A stretch of 41,327 bases of DNA. Origin: an uncultured Dehalococcoidia bacterium. Its GTDB lineage: Bacteria > Chloroflexota > Dehalococcoidia > Tepidiformales > Tepidiformaceae. Positions 29,837 through 39,024 of this stretch are shown here, one piece after another. The translations under genes were made by a program, and so were the position numbers. The stretch spans positions 1 through 41,327 of the forward strand of contig CALLPC010000017.1 in NCBI GenBank assembly GCA_938015525.1, written 5' to 3'. Positions within the stretch are counted from its first letter, which is position 1. Each line of letters starts with the position of its first letter. Below the pieces are notes generated by a model. That model made no database searches. It worked only from the letters and a program-made list of their open reading frames with translations, and was not told where the DNA came from.

Positions 29837-32059
29837 GTGCGGAGACGCTGGTTCGCGGTCATCCTCGCCGTCGCGGTGCTCAGCGGAGCCGCCGCGGGGA
29901 GCGCCGCCCCGGCCGCCGCCGATGACGACGCCGCGGCACCGACCGCCTACATCGCCGTCGAGTTCGATACTGCCCTCCGCGCGCAGCCGCTGCGTGCCTG
30001 GGCGCTGCCGCCCACCCTCGCCGAGCAGGGGTACTTCTCCCTGCCGGTGCCGCCGGGGCGGGACCCGGCCGAGTTCGCCGCCGAGGTGGCCCGGGCGCCG
30101 AACGTCCTCAGTGCCGTGCCCGATGTACCCGTCCGCGCCGCTGCCATCCCCAACGACCCGTACTACCTGGGCAGCGGGAACGGGCCGAACCAGGCCAGCT
30201 ACCTCGCCGCCATCGGTGCCCCTGCCGCCTGGGACCTCCACACCGGGTCCCGCGAGGTCATCGTCGCCGTCATCGATTCCGGCCTCGATGTGCGGCACCC
30301 GGACTTCGCCGGCCAGCTCTGGGAGAACCCCATCGACAACCGCGGCGACGGCATCGACCGCGACAACAACGGCTGCATCAACGACCGCTACGGCTGCCGG
30401 TTCATCAACCTGACGCAGGTAAACCAGGCGATGTGCGGCTACACCAGCTCGACGCCGACGGGCGCCATCCTCGATGACATGCCGAACAGCCACGGCACCC
30501 TCGTGGCAGGCATCATCGGCGCCGCGGGGGATAACGGCCTCGGCGTGGCGGGCGTGGCGTGGAACGTCCGCCTGCTCACCGTCAAAGCGCTCGACTGCCG
30601 GGGCGAAGGGTTCATGACCCGCATCGCGGACGCCATCGTCTACGCCGTCCGGATGGGGGCGCGCGTCATCAACATCTCCATCGCGAGCGACCCGCCCCAC
30701 ACGCAGGCCGACATCCCTGCGCTCCGGGCAGCGCTCCAGCTGGCGCAGGACAGCGGCGTCATCGTGGTGGCTGCGGCCGGCAACCACAGCCCCGGCCAGC
30801 CGGCGGGCGTGGCCTACCCCGCCGCCTACACCCAGTACCCGAACGTCATCGCCGTCGGCGCCGCGAACAACCTCGACGGGATGAGCTGGGCGAGCTACAG
30901 CAACTACGGGCCGGCCATCGATTTCGCCGCCCCCGGCAACCGGCTCCTCTCCACCACCCGGACGGATATCGGGCTTTCGAACCCGTACGCGGAGATCGGC
31001 GAGCCGAACGGCGGTTTCCAGGGCGGCACCAGCTTCGCCACCCCGCTCGTGAGCGGCATGTTCGCCCTCCTCATCTCACGGAACTCGCGGCTGAACGCCG
31101 ACGACTACATCGCCGCAGCCCGGGCGGCCGCCACCCCGGCACCGCCCGCGCCGCACGGCCAGAACTGGGCCGGCAGCGGCATCATCGACATCGGCGGGGC
31201 CGTGGCCCGCATCCCCATGCTCATCACCGGCGTGCCCCAGCGCGACTGGCGCGACGTGCCGGGCGGGACGGCGATCGAGGCGCGCGTCGGGGTCACCGTC
31301 TGCGGGACGGCGACGGCGGCCGCGGCCGGGCCGGTTTCGACCTTCGCCATCCGCGTGCGCAGCGCGGCTGAGCAGCCGGGGTGCGGGGCACCCGGCGCCG
31401 TCGTCGAACTGGTCATCGGCGGCCTCGCGGGGAAGCCGACCATCACCTGGGGCGGCACCAACGCCGACCTCGGCATCGCCGGCCTGTTCGTGAGCAGCGT
31501 CTCCCCGCCGCCGGGCACCGTCGTCGTCCAGGTGCTCGGCAGCGGCTGGTCGAATATCGCCCACCTCGAGCCTGCCGGGCCCCTCCCCGGCGCCGCCTCC
31601 ACCCTCCCGCTGCCGTGGAGCGCCATCTACCGGTGGGACCCGGCCAAGTGGGCCTTCAGCGAGGCCGAGGGCTTGCTCGGCGCCTACCGGCGATTCGTGC
31701 GGGGCGCGCCCTCCGCCATCAACGACTACCCGGTCATCGCGCAGTACGACGCCTACTGGGTCGATGCGCCGGCGGCGAACATCGCCTCGCTCAACCCGAA
31801 CCCGCCGCCGGGACGGGTCGTCGAGCTGGCGCCCGGCTGGAACAACATCGTCTACACCGGGCAGCCCCGGGCTGTCGCCGATGCGTTCGCCGGTGTCGCT
31901 GGCAAGTACACCCAGGTGCTCCAGTACGACAACGCTACCGGGCGCTGGCTGAGCTACCTGCCCGGCCAGCCGCGCTACCTGAACGACTTCGGCGGGCTGT
32001 TCACCCTGCGCGTCTACTGGGTCTACATGAAAGAACCCGGCCAGCTCGTGATGCAGTAG
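29837..32059 (+). CDS. Secreted S8 (subtilisin-like) serine protease with two C-terminal repeats
   Basis: A 740-residue secreted protease: signal peptide (about 1-27), a propeptide-like region to about 105, and a catalytic domain with Asp147 (VIDSGLDV), His219 (NSHGTLVAG), oxyanion Asn316 (AAAGNHS) and Ser399 (GGTSFATP). An insertion with a cysteine-bearing loop (INDRYGCRF, MCGYTSS) lies between Asp and His. The C-terminal 175 residues contain two related modules beginning GWSNI (about 569) and GWNNI (about 668), each rich in Trp and Tyr. They probably bind a surface or substrate. It follows the two paralogous exported proteins. Confidence 0.9.
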   Translation: MRRRWFAVILAVAVLSGAAAGSAAPAAADDDAAAPTAYIAVEFDTALRAQPLRAWALPPTLAEQGYFSLPVPPGRDPAEFAAEVARAPNVLSAVPDVPVRAAAIPNDPYYLGSGNGPNQASYLAAIGAPAAWDLHTGSREVIVAVIDSGLDVRHPDFAGQLWENPIDNRGDGIDRDNNGCINDRYGCRFINLTQVNQAMCGYTSSTPTGAILDDMPNSHGTLVAGIIGAAGDNGLGVAGVAWNVRLLTVKALDCRGEGFMTRIADAIVYAVRMGARVINISIASDPPHTQADIPALRAALQLAQDSGVIVVAAAGNHSPGQPAGVAYPAAYTQYPNVIAVGAANNLDGMSWASYSNYGPAIDFAAPGNRLLSTTRTDIGLSNPYAEIGEPNGGFQGGTSFATPLVSGMFALLISRNSRLNADDYIAAARAAATPAPPAPHGQNWAGSGIIDIGGAVARIPMLITGVPQRDWRDVPGGTAIEARVGVTVCGTATAAAAGPVSTFAIRVRSAAEQPGCGAPGAVVELVIGGLAGKPTITWGGTNADLGIAGLFVSSVSPPPGTVVVQVLGSGWSNIAHLEPAGPLPGAASTLPLPWSAIYRWDPAKWAFSEAEGLLGAYRRFVRGAPSAINDYPVIAQYDAYWVDAPAANIASLNPNPPPGRVVELAPGWNNIVYTGQPRAVADAFAGVAGKYTQVLQYDNATGRWLSYLPGQPRYLNDFGGLFTLRVYWVYMKEPGQLVMQ

Positions 32060-32069
32060 GCGGGGCCTG

Positions 32070-32105
32070 GTGCCGGGGAGGAGCGGCCACCCGCTCCCCC
32101 GGCAC
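32070..32105 (+). terminator. GC-rich terminator hairpin after the subtilase gene
   Basis: GTGCCGGGGAGGAGCGG pairs with CCGCTCCCCCGGCAC (2-nt bulge, 4-nt loop), starting 11 nt after the stop codon. No T-run follows. Confidence 0.6.
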
Positions 32106-32153
32106 TACCGCCAGCCCCTTCGCCCCGGCCGCGGCCATTGCCATCGTTGCCCC

Positions 32154-32182
32154 TTGCATGATTTCTTAGGCATGCCTAATAT
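32154..32182 (+). promoter_or_regulatory. Promoter overlapped by a DtxR/MntR-like operator
   Basis: TTGCAT (32154-32159), 17 nt, TAATAT (32177-32182) form a good sigma-70 promoter, conspicuously AT-rich for this genome. The perfect 14-bp palindrome TTAGGCATGCCTAA (32166-32179) covers the spacer and the first half of the -10. It resembles boxes bound by metal-dependent DtxR-family repressors (TTAGG...CCTAA). Repression in the presence of metal is inferred. Confidence 0.65.
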
Positions 32183-32188
32183 TGGCGA

Positions 32189-32325
32189 TGCGGTGCAGCT
32201 CAGGGTTCCAGGGCCCCCGGGCTGCCCGCAGGCACCAGGTCGACGCCCTCCTCTCGCTGCGTTCCCCTCAGGCGGAAACCTGGCAACCAGGCGGCGGCCC
32301 CCGCCCTCCCCCGGGCGGGGGCCGT
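32189..32325 (+). ncRNA. Candidate structured RNA or leader, terminator-ended
   Basis: From the predicted start to a strong hairpin (GGCCCCCGCCC / GGGCGGGGGCC, 32296-32323) the 137-nt stretch has no obvious coding frame but can fold. GGTTCCAGG pairs with CCTGGCAACC (one bulge), and CCAGGT pairs with ACCTGG inside it. It could be a metal-regulated small RNA, or a leader of the aldolase gene 78 nt further on. It does not match SRP RNA, tmRNA or a riboswitch that I know. The gap 32060-32402 holds no protein gene. Confidence 0.45.
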
Positions 32326-32402
32326 TCGCTCCCTCGGCCGCACCGCATAGCCGGACCCTCCCGTACCATGGAGCGGCAACGCCAGCGCCCGGGGAGCCTC
32401 CC

Positions 32403-33059
32403 ATGCAGCTCTTCCTCGATACCGCCTCCATCGATGAGGTCCGCGCCGCCGCCCGCTACGGGGTCATCAGCGGCGTTACGACCAACCCCAGCCTCCTCGC
32501 CAAGGAGGGCGGCGTCAGCTACAAACAGCGCATCCAGGAGATCGCCAGCGTCATCGATGGCCCCATCTCTGCGGAATGCATCTCCCGCACCGCCGATGAG
32601 CTGGTCGCGGAAGCGCGGGAGCTCGCCAGCTGGCACCCGAACGTCGTCGTCAAAATCCCCATCGATGCCGAGGGCCTCGAAGCGATCCACCGCTGCAGCC
32701 GCGAAGGCATCCGGGTGAACGTCACCCTCATCTTTTCTGCGAACCAGGCGCTCCTCGCCGCCCTCGCCGGGGCCGCCTTCCTCAGCCCCTTCGTCGGCCG
32801 GCTCGACGACGTCGGCCACGACGGCATGGAGCTCGTCCGCCAGTGCGTCGAGATCGTCGAAACGCACGGCCTCGAAGCCAGGGTCCTCGCCGCCAGCCTC
32901 CGTCACCCGCTCCATGTCACGCAGGCCGCGCTCGCCGGGGCCCACATCGCGACCATTCCCCCGGCGCTCCTCCCCCAGATGCTGAAACACCCGCTGACCG
33001 ACGCCGGCATCGACCGATTCCTCGACGACGCCCGGAAGGCCGGGCTGCTCCCCGGCTGA
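32403..33059 (+). CDS. fsa: Transaldolase/fructose-6-phosphate aldolase-family protein
   Basis: A 218-residue small aldolase: MQLFLDTASIDEV, GVTTNPSLLAKEGG, and Lys84 in NVVVKIPI, the Schiff-base lysine, then NVTLIFSANQALLAALAGA and SPFVGRLDDVG. Members either move dihydroxyacetone units in the pentose phosphate pathway (transaldolase) or cleave fructose-6-phosphate. The Tyr/Phe that separates the two activities cannot be judged reliably here. GGGGAG lies 8 nt before the ATG. It may be driven by the operator-bearing promoter at 32154. Confidence 0.88.
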   Translation: MQLFLDTASIDEVRAAARYGVISGVTTNPSLLAKEGGVSYKQRIQEIASVIDGPISAECISRTADELVAEARELASWHPNVVVKIPIDAEGLEAIHRCSREGIRVNVTLIFSANQALLAALAGAAFLSPFVGRLDDVGHDGMELVRQCVEIVETHGLEARVLAASLRHPLHVTQAALAGAHIATIPPALLPQMLKHPLTDAGIDRFLDDARKAGLLPG

Positions 33060-33157
33060 CCGTTCCCCTTCTTACGGGATTCCGACTCCCCGGCCGGGCC
33101 GGCCCCGTCACCCGCCGCCTTCCCCGTGCCATTCCGATGGAAACGGAGGACACTGCG

Positions 33158-34240
33158 ATGGAACGGTCCCGGGGCGCACGGCGGCATCGGCTCACGCGGC
33201 GGCAGCTGTTCGCCCTCGGGGGCGGCGTTGCGGCCGCCGCCCTTGTCGGCTGCAGCCCCCTCGCCTCCCCAGGGGCCGCGCCGGGGCCGCCGCCGGGGCC
33301 GCTCCTCCGCTTCACCATCGGGCTCCACATCGAACCGTTCGGCACGACCGCCCAGGGATTCCGCTCCGGCGCCATCGGCGGGCGGCAGCTGGACTACGCC
33401 GACCGCACCTTCTTCGACCGCCAGGTCGAGGACATCCGGGCCGTCGCCGCCGTCGTCGAACGGCACGGCGGCCGGATGACCGTCCAGGGGCAGTCCCCCT
33501 TCACCCCGGCCGTTCTCGAGCGCGGGCACGGGGTCCTGCGCGAGCTCGCCGCGGCCGGCCACGAGATTGCGCTCCACTTCCATGAGGATGCCCACCTCGG
33601 GCCGCGATGGCAGGCGGAGCCGGTCGAGCGGTGGGCCGCCGTGTTCGAAGAGGAGCTGGCGCTCCTCCGCCGGGCGGCGGGCATCGCGCGGGTCCGGTCC
33701 TGGAGCGGCGGGAACACCTACCCGCGCCTGTACGAGGCGGCCGCGCGCGCCGGGCTCCAGGTGAACTCGGACTGGAAGGACCCGGCCCGCCAGGCGACGC
33801 CGCTCGCCCTCACCGGGGTGCACCCCTGGCGGCCGGCGGGCGGCACCGACGGGACCGAGTTCGGCGCATTCGCCCGGCACGACCCGGCCGGCCCGGTCGT
33901 CTTCCTGCCCGAGGGGGCCTACGACCGGGAGGACTTCGCCGCGATGCGCCGGGCGACGGAGTTCGGGGGCGATGCGGCGTACTTCGCCTACCTCGGGGAG
34001 CGGCTCCGGGCGGCGGTCGCCCTGGGCCGGGCTGACCGGGTGAACGTCCACCACATCACCATCCACCCGGGAGAGTTCCGCGGGAGCGGAGCGGCGCCGT
34101 TCGGCGTCATCGAGCGCTTCCTCGCGGAGACCGTCGACCCGCTCGTCGCCTCGGGCGAGGTCGCCTGGGCGACGTTCACGGAGATGGCCGACGCCTACCT
34201 CGCCTGGGAGGGAGCGCACCCTGGGGCGGCCCCGAAGTAG
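33158..34240 (+). CDS. Tat-exported lipoprotein with polysaccharide-deacetylase-like fold
   Basis: A 360-residue protein with a twin-arginine signal (LTRRQLFALGG) and lipobox ALVGC (Cys32). The mature part begins RFTIGLHIEPF, has GHEIALHFHEDAHLG (two His as in metal sites of NodB/glycoside-hydrolase-deacetylase folds), SGGNTYPRLYEAA and HHITIHPGEFR. It probably acts on a carbohydrate or cell-wall polymer outside the membrane. Use of the Tat path suggests cofactor loading before export. The ATG at 33158 is 8 nt after CGGAGG; an upstream ATG at 33137 is less likely. Confidence 0.72.
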   Translation: MERSRGARRHRLTRRQLFALGGGVAAAALVGCSPLASPGAAPGPPPGPLLRFTIGLHIEPFGTTAQGFRSGAIGGRQLDYADRTFFDRQVEDIRAVAAVVERHGGRMTVQGQSPFTPAVLERGHGVLRELAAAGHEIALHFHEDAHLGPRWQAEPVERWAAVFEEELALLRRAAGIARVRSWSGGNTYPRLYEAAARAGLQVNSDWKDPARQATPLALTGVHPWRPAGGTDGTEFGAFARHDPAGPVVFLPEGAYDREDFAAMRRATEFGGDAAYFAYLGERLRAAVALGRADRVNVHHITIHPGEFRGSGAAPFGVIERFLAETVDPLVASGEVAWATFTEMADAYLAWEGAHPGAAPK

Positions 34241-34282
34241 CTGCGAGTCACCACTGGCGGCCGGCCGTTGCCACGATCCAGA

Positions 34283-35191
34283 ATGCGGCGCATGAAGTCC
34301 GCGGCCCGGGTTCCCGTACTCACGCTCGTCATCGCGGGGTTCGCGGCACTCGGCGCTGCCTGTTCTGACCTCGAGGCTGACCCGGGCGAGTCCGACACGG
34401 CTCCCCGCTACGCCCGCCGCGAACTCGTCCGAAAGCCGATGGCGCCGACGGCCGCGGCGTCGACGCCCCTCCCCACACCCGCGCCTCCCCAGGCTGCCGG
34501 GAGCGCTCCCCAGGCGCCGCCGCCACCGACAGCGACTCCGGAACCGCAGCCGACCCCCACAGCCTCGCCAACGGCGACCGCGGCGCCGGCCGCTTCGCCC
34601 TCGCTGCCGCCGTCTCCCACGCCGACGGCAACGCCGTCGCCAACGCCCACACCGACGCCGTCCCCGCGGCCGAACCCCACGCCCACCGCCACGCCGACCC
34701 GGACCCCGGCGCCGTCGCCAACGCCCACACCGACACCGTCCCCGCGGCCGAACCCCACGCCCAGCCCCACCCCGGCACCGCGGAACGCCGAAGTGCCCAT
34801 CGGCCGCAGCATCGACGTCCGCATGTACGACACGGTCATCCGCTGGGAGGTCATCAGCATCATCGACCCGTACACCGGGCTGAGTTGGGTCCCTTCGGGA
34901 AAGCGCGCTGTTGTCATCTATGCCCGTGCCACCAACGTCGGCCCCAACACCGAGCGGATTTTTTGCGGCGATACCTGCACGAAGCTCCTCCTCGCCGACG
35001 GCAGTGTCTCCTCCGGGATATGTCTTGACCTTCCGCGGCCGTTCGAGGAGGTCGATGACAAATACGGCGGGTTCGACCTCCTCCCGGGCAGGTTCGTCGA
35101 GGGACAAATCTGCTACTTCGTCCCTCCGAACGCCCGCGTGGTCGGGTTCCAGCCGAACTGGATTCGTGATTCTCCGTCGATTTTCTGGTGA
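34283..35191 (+). CDS. Lipoprotein with Pro/Thr stalk and DUF4352-like C-terminal domain
   Basis: A 302-residue lipoprotein with lipobox LGAAC (Cys27). Residues about 60-170 are a Pro/Thr/Ser stalk with an internal duplication of 26 residues. The C-terminal domain (about 175-302) is beta-rich: [38 protein letters not shown], and [13 protein letters not shown], like DUF4352/telokin-type immunoglobulin domains. These are common in surface lipoproteins with unknown ligands. The start may also be the ATG at 34292 or a TTG at 34268. Its last base is 13 nt from the convergent dnaE stop. Confidence 0.75.
   Translation: MRRMKSAARVPVLTLVIAGFAALGAACSDLEADPGESDTAPRYARRELVRKPMAPTAAASTPLPTPAPPQAAGSAPQAPPPPTATPEPQPTPTASPTATAAPAASPSLPPSPTPTATPSPTPTPTPSPRPNPTPTATPTRTPAPSPTPTPTPSPRPNPTPSPTPAPRNAEVPIGRSIDVRMYDTVIRWEVISIIDPYTGLSWVPSGKRAVVIYARATNVGPNTERIFCGDTCTKLLLADGSVSSGICLDLPRPFEEVDDKYGGFDLLPGRFVEGQICYFVPPNARVVGFQPNWIRDSPSIFW
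34633..34763 (+). repeat. 53-nt direct repeat in the Pro/Thr stalk
   Basis: 34633-34685 and 34711-34763 differ at one base and are 78 nt (26 codons) apart. It is an in-frame duplication of the stalk segment of the preceding gene. Confidence 0.85.
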
Positions 35192-35204
35192 CCGGCGGCT
35201 CAGC

Positions 35205-38200
35205 TCAGGCGGCGCCGGCGACCTTCGCGCCGCCGGCCAGCCGCACGCTGCCGCGGTTGCCCAGCAGGCTCCGGAGCGACCGCGCCAGCTCTTCGGAGGC
35301 ACGCGCCCGGGGGAAATCGAACTCCGTCTCCTCGCCCGCCGTATCCCGGACCACGACCCGCACTTCGTCGTTCCCCGGGTGCTTGGCGAGCAGCTCCACC
35401 ACCGCCTTCAAGAGCGCCTCGTCGGCGTCCACGTCCTCGGTCTCGATGAGGGTGATGGCGAGGCGGACGGCCTCGGCATCGGCCGGCGGCGTGACGCCGG
35501 GGCGGCTCGCCTCGACTGCCGGGCCGGCCGCCCGGTAGCCGTTGCCGCCGTTCCCGTTCGCACCGTTCGCGGCCGGGGCCCGGCCGCCCGGGCGGGGGGC
35601 CTGCCCGTCGCCCGCAGGCGCCGGCGCGGGCCGCTGCTTCGGCGCCTCCACCTGCCACCGGGCGGCGGCGAAACCGGCCGCGGTCCCGGTCGCCGGGTCG
35701 TAGGGGGAGGCCTTCCGCACCGCATACGTGACGCCGCGGTCGCCCCGCTCGCGCACCTCGAGCTGGCAGACGAGCACCCGGCCTTCGGCCCAGGCCTCCT
35801 CGCCCGTCAGCTCGATGGCGTCGCTCCAGACCGTCAGCTCGGCCGAGCCGGAGAGGTCTTCGAGCTCGGCGAGGTAGAACTTCCGGCCGTCGCGCGTGCT
35901 CCGCGCCTGGACGCGGGTCAGCATGCCGGCGACGGTCACCGCCTGCCCCGCCAGCTCCGGGCCCAGGTCGGCGACGCAGTGGGTGGCGAACCGCGCCACT
36001 TCGCCGGCGACCGATTTGAACGGGTGGTCGGAGACGTAGACGCCGAGCAGCTCCTTCTCCCAGGCGAGGAGGTCCTCCCGCTTCTGGGGCACCTCGTCCA
36101 GGTCGAGCGACGGCAGCGGCGTCTCGACCCGGCTCCCGAAGAGGTCGAACATCGTCGCCTGGCCCGATTCCCGCAGCTCCCGCTCCCGCTTCGCGAGGCC
36201 CATCAGCCGCTCGGCGTTGAAGGCGAGCGTGGCGCGGCTGTAGGGCCCCGGCGGCCCGCCGAGCGTGTCGAAGGCGCCCGCCTTGGCGAGGTGCTCGAGC
36301 GCGCGGGAGTTGGCGGAGGAGAGGTCGGCCCGCCGGCAGAACTCTTCGATATCGCGGTAGGGCCCGCCCCGCTCCCGCTCGGCGATGATGCCCTCGACGG
36401 CGGCGGAGCCGACGTTTTTGATCACGCCGAGGCCGAAGCGGATGGCCATGGAGCCGTCCGGCCGGCGTTCCACGCTGAAGTTGTCCTGGCTCGCGTTCAC
36501 GTCCGGCGGGAGCACCTCGATGCCCAGCTTCGAGCACTCGGCGACGGCCGCCGCGATGCGGGCGTGGGTATCGGGCGCGTTCTTCGCCAGCTGGAGGAGC
36601 GCCGTCATGTACTGCACCGGGTAGTTCGCCTTCAGGTAGGCCGTCTGGTAGGCGATGTGGCCGTAGCACCAGCTGTGGGCCTTGTTGAAGGCGTAGCCGG
36701 CGAACGGCTCGATAAGGTCGAAAACGGCGCGGGCGTCCTCCTCCGCGTACCCCTTGGCGACGGCGCCGGCGATGAAGCGGCCCCGCTCCTCGGCCATGAT
36801 CTCGGCCTTCTTCTTCCCCATCGCCTTCCGCATGATGTCGGCCTGGCCGAGCGTGTAGCCGGCGAACTTCCGCGCGATGAGGAGGACCTGGTCCTGGTAG
36901 ACGATGACGCCGTACGTCTCGTCGAGGATGTCGGCGAGGTCCGGGTGGGGGTAGGTGATGGGGACGCGGCCGTGCTTGCCGTCGATGTAGCGGGGGATGT
37001 GCTGCATCGGGCCCGGCCGGTAGAGGGCGACCATCGCGCAGAGGTCGGCGATGTTCGTCGGCTGGAGCTCCTGGATGTAGCGCCGCATGCCCGCCGATTC
37101 CAGCTGGAACACCCCGAACGTCTCGCCTTTGCCGAGCATCTCCATCGTCTTCGGGTCCCCGTCGGGGAGCCGGGCGAGGTCGACCTCCTCACCCGTCGTC
37201 TCGCGGATGAGGTCCGTCGCGCGCTGGAGGATGGTCAGGTTCGAAAGCCCGAGGAAGTCCATCTTCAGCAGCCCGATCTTCGCCACCTGCTCCATCGCGA
37301 ACTGGGTCATCGGGATGCTGTCTTCGTCGCCGCGGGTCGGCCGCTGGAGCGGCACGTGCTCGATGAGCGGGTCGCGGGAGATGACGACGCCGGCGGCGTG
37401 GGTGCTCGCATGGCGGGCGACGCCTTCCAGCCGTTTCGCCGTATCGACGAGGCGGCGCACCTTCGGGTCGCGCTCGTACGCCTCGCGCAGCTCGACCGAC
37501 TGCTCGAGCGCCTCCGGGAGGGTGATGTGGAGCACCTCCGGAACGAGCCGGGCAACCCGGTCCGTCTCGGCGTAGCTCAGGCCGAGGGCGCGGCCGACGT
37601 CGCGGATGGCAGCCTTCGCGCCGAGCGTCCCGAAGGTGATGATCTGGGCCACCCGGTCCCGCCCGTACCGCTCATAGGCGAACCGGATCATCTCGTCCCG
37701 CCGGTCGTCGGCGAAGTCGAAATCGACGTCCGGCATCTCGCGCCGCTCGATGTTCAGGAACCGTTCGAAGACGAGCCGGTTCGCCACCGGGTCGATGTCC
37801 GTCACGCGCAGGACATAGAGGACGAGGGAGGCCGCTGCCGACCCCCGCACCCCCATCCGGATGCCGGCCTCCCGGGCGAAATCGGCGATCTCCTTGACCA
37901 CGAACATGTAGTCCGTGAAGCCCGTCTGCCGGAGGACGTCGAGCTCGTAACGGAGCCGCTCCTCCAGCTCCGGCGTAACGGTCGCGAACCGCTCGCGCAG
38001 GCCGCGGAAGCAGAGCTCGGCGAGGTAGTCATCGCTCGTGCGGCCGGGCGGCACCGGCGGCTCGGGCAGCAGCTGCCGGTCGAACTTCAGGTCCAGGTCG
38101 CAGGACTCGGCCACCAGCATCGTGTTCCGGATGAACTCCTCCGGGAAGAGCCGGAGCATCTCCTCCTCGCTCTTCAGGTAGTAGCCGTGCCCCTCGAACC

Positions 38201-38897
38201 GGTAGCGGCCGGGCTGGTCGATGGTCGCGTTCGTGCCGATGCAGAGGAGGACGTCGTGGGCCTCGGCGTCCTCCGGGAAGGTGTAGTGGCTGTCGTTGGT
38301 GGCCACGACCGGGATGCCGAGCTCCCGACCGATATCGGCGATGACCGGGTTCAGCCGGCTGAACTTCTCGTCGCCGTGGTCCTGCACTTCGAGGTAGTAG
38401 TGGCCATCGAGCAGTTCGCGGTAGTACTTCGCGACGGCGATGGCGCCCTCCCGGTCGCCCTCCTGGATGCGGCGGTGGAACTCGGACGAAGGGCAGCCGG
38501 AGAGCGCGATGAGCCCTTCGCAGTGGCGCTCGAGCAGCTCCCGGTCGATGCGGGGCTTGTAGTAGTACCCTTCGAGGTTCGCCTTCGTGACGAGGGCGAT
38601 GAGGTTCTTGTAGCCGGCCAGGTTCCGGGCGAGGAGCACGAGGTGGTAGGGCGAACTCTCGCTCCGCTCGCGGCTGAAGCGGCTGCCGGGGGCGACGTAC
38701 GCTTCGACGCCGATGATCGGCTTGATGCCACGGGCGGCGGCCTCCCGGTAGAAGTCGATGGCGCCGTAGAGGGCCCCGTGGTCCGTCATGGCGACGGCTT
38801 CCTGGCCGAGCGCCTTCACCCGGTCCATGAGCGGGCCGATTTTGCTCATGCCGTCGAGCAGCGAGTATTCGGTGTGTGTGTGCAGGTGAGTGAACAT
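35205..38897 (-). CDS. dnaE: DNA polymerase III subunit alpha
   Basis: A 1230-residue replicative polymerase. The N-terminal PHP domain (HLHTHTEYSLLDG, AMTDHGALYG, GVEAYVAP, LSGCPSSE, TNDSHYTF) keeps the residues expected of a metal-binding, possibly proofreading PHP site. The polymerase core has PDVDFDFADDRRDE and LKMDFLGLSNLTIL (the three catalytic Asp), followed by the finger and thumb regions, a helix-hairpin-helix and an OB domain (AVTVAGMLTRVQARSTRDG). No separate DnaQ-type exonuclease domain is fused. A poorly conserved Gly/Ala/Asn-rich linker precedes the C-terminal domain. An opposite-strand frame of 1439 codons is only a shadow. Confidence 0.97.
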   Translation of the reverse strand: MFTHLHTHTEYSLLDGMSKIGPLMDRVKALGQEAVAMTDHGALYGAIDFYREAAARGIKPIIGVEAYVAPGSRFSRERSESSPYHLVLLARNLAGYKNLIALVTKANLEGYYYKPRIDRELLERHCEGLIALSGCPSSEFHRRIQEGDREGAIAVAKYYRELLDGHYYLEVQDHGDEKFSRLNPVIADIGRELGIPVVATNDSHYTFPEDAEAHDVLLCIGTNATIDQPGRYRFEGHGYYLKSEEEMLRLFPEEFIRNTMLVAESCDLDLKFDRQLLPEPPVPPGRTSDDYLAELCFRGLRERFATVTPELEERLRYELDVLRQTGFTDYMFVVKEIADFAREAGIRMGVRGSAAASLVLYVLRVTDIDPVANRLVFERFLNIERREMPDVDFDFADDRRDEMIRFAYERYGRDRVAQIITFGTLGAKAAIRDVGRALGLSYAETDRVARLVPEVLHITLPEALEQSVELREAYERDPKVRRLVDTAKRLEGVARHASTHAAGVVISRDPLIEHVPLQRPTRGDEDSIPMTQFAMEQVAKIGLLKMDFLGLSNLTILQRATDLIRETTGEEVDLARLPDGDPKTMEMLGKGETFGVFQLESAGMRRYIQELQPTNIADLCAMVALYRPGPMQHIPRYIDGKHGRVPITYPHPDLADILDETYGVIVYQDQVLLIARKFAGYTLGQADIMRKAMGKKKAEIMAEERGRFIAGAVAKGYAEEDARAVFDLIEPFAGYAFNKAHSWCYGHIAYQTAYLKANYPVQYMTALLQLAKNAPDTHARIAAAVAECSKLGIEVLPPDVNASQDNFSVERRPDGSMAIRFGLGVIKNVGSAAVEGIIAERERGGPYRDIEEFCRRADLSSANSRALEHLAKAGAFDTLGGPPGPYSRATLAFNAERLMGLAKRERELRESGQATMFDLFGSRVETPLPSLDLDEVPQKREDLLAWEKELLGVYVSDHPFKSVAGEVARFATHCVADLGPELAGQAVTVAGMLTRVQARSTRDGRKFYLAELEDLSGSAELTVWSDAIELTGEEAWAEGRVLVCQLEVRERGDRGVTYAVRKASPYDPATGTAAGFAAARWQVEAPKQRPAPAPAGDGQAPRPGGRAPAANGANGNGGNGYRAAGPAVEASRPGVTPPADAEAVRLAITLIETEDVDADEALLKAVVELLAKHPGNDEVRVVVRDTAGEETEFDFPRARASEELARSLRSLLGNRGSVRLAGGAKVAGAA

Positions 38898-39010
38898 TTC
38901 TTGCCCGGGTGCCCCAGTCTACACCCGCGGACGGCTTCGAAGGACGACACCCTGCCGGGCCGCCCCTTCGCAGCCCGCAATGGCCCGCAGACCCCGCGGC
39001 CGCGCCGGCG

Positions 39011-39016
39011 TATACT
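39011..39016 (+). promoter_or_regulatory. -10 box TATACT, 8 nt before start codon
   Basis: TATACT lies 8 nt before the ATG at 39025 with no Shine-Dalgarno sequence in between. It is one of the better -10 matches in the window and fits a leaderless transcript. Confidence 0.6.
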
Positions 39017-39024
39017 GCGGCCGT

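Noticed and set aside
32189..32325. SRP (4.5S) RNA in the structured intergenic stretch, either strand
   Set aside because: The conserved SRP loop pattern (GGTCAGG...GGAA...AGCAGC) is not present.
34550..34790. Short tandem repeats suggesting a CRISPR-like array
   Set aside because: They are Pro/Thr codon repeats within a lipoprotein stalk, in frame and without spacers.
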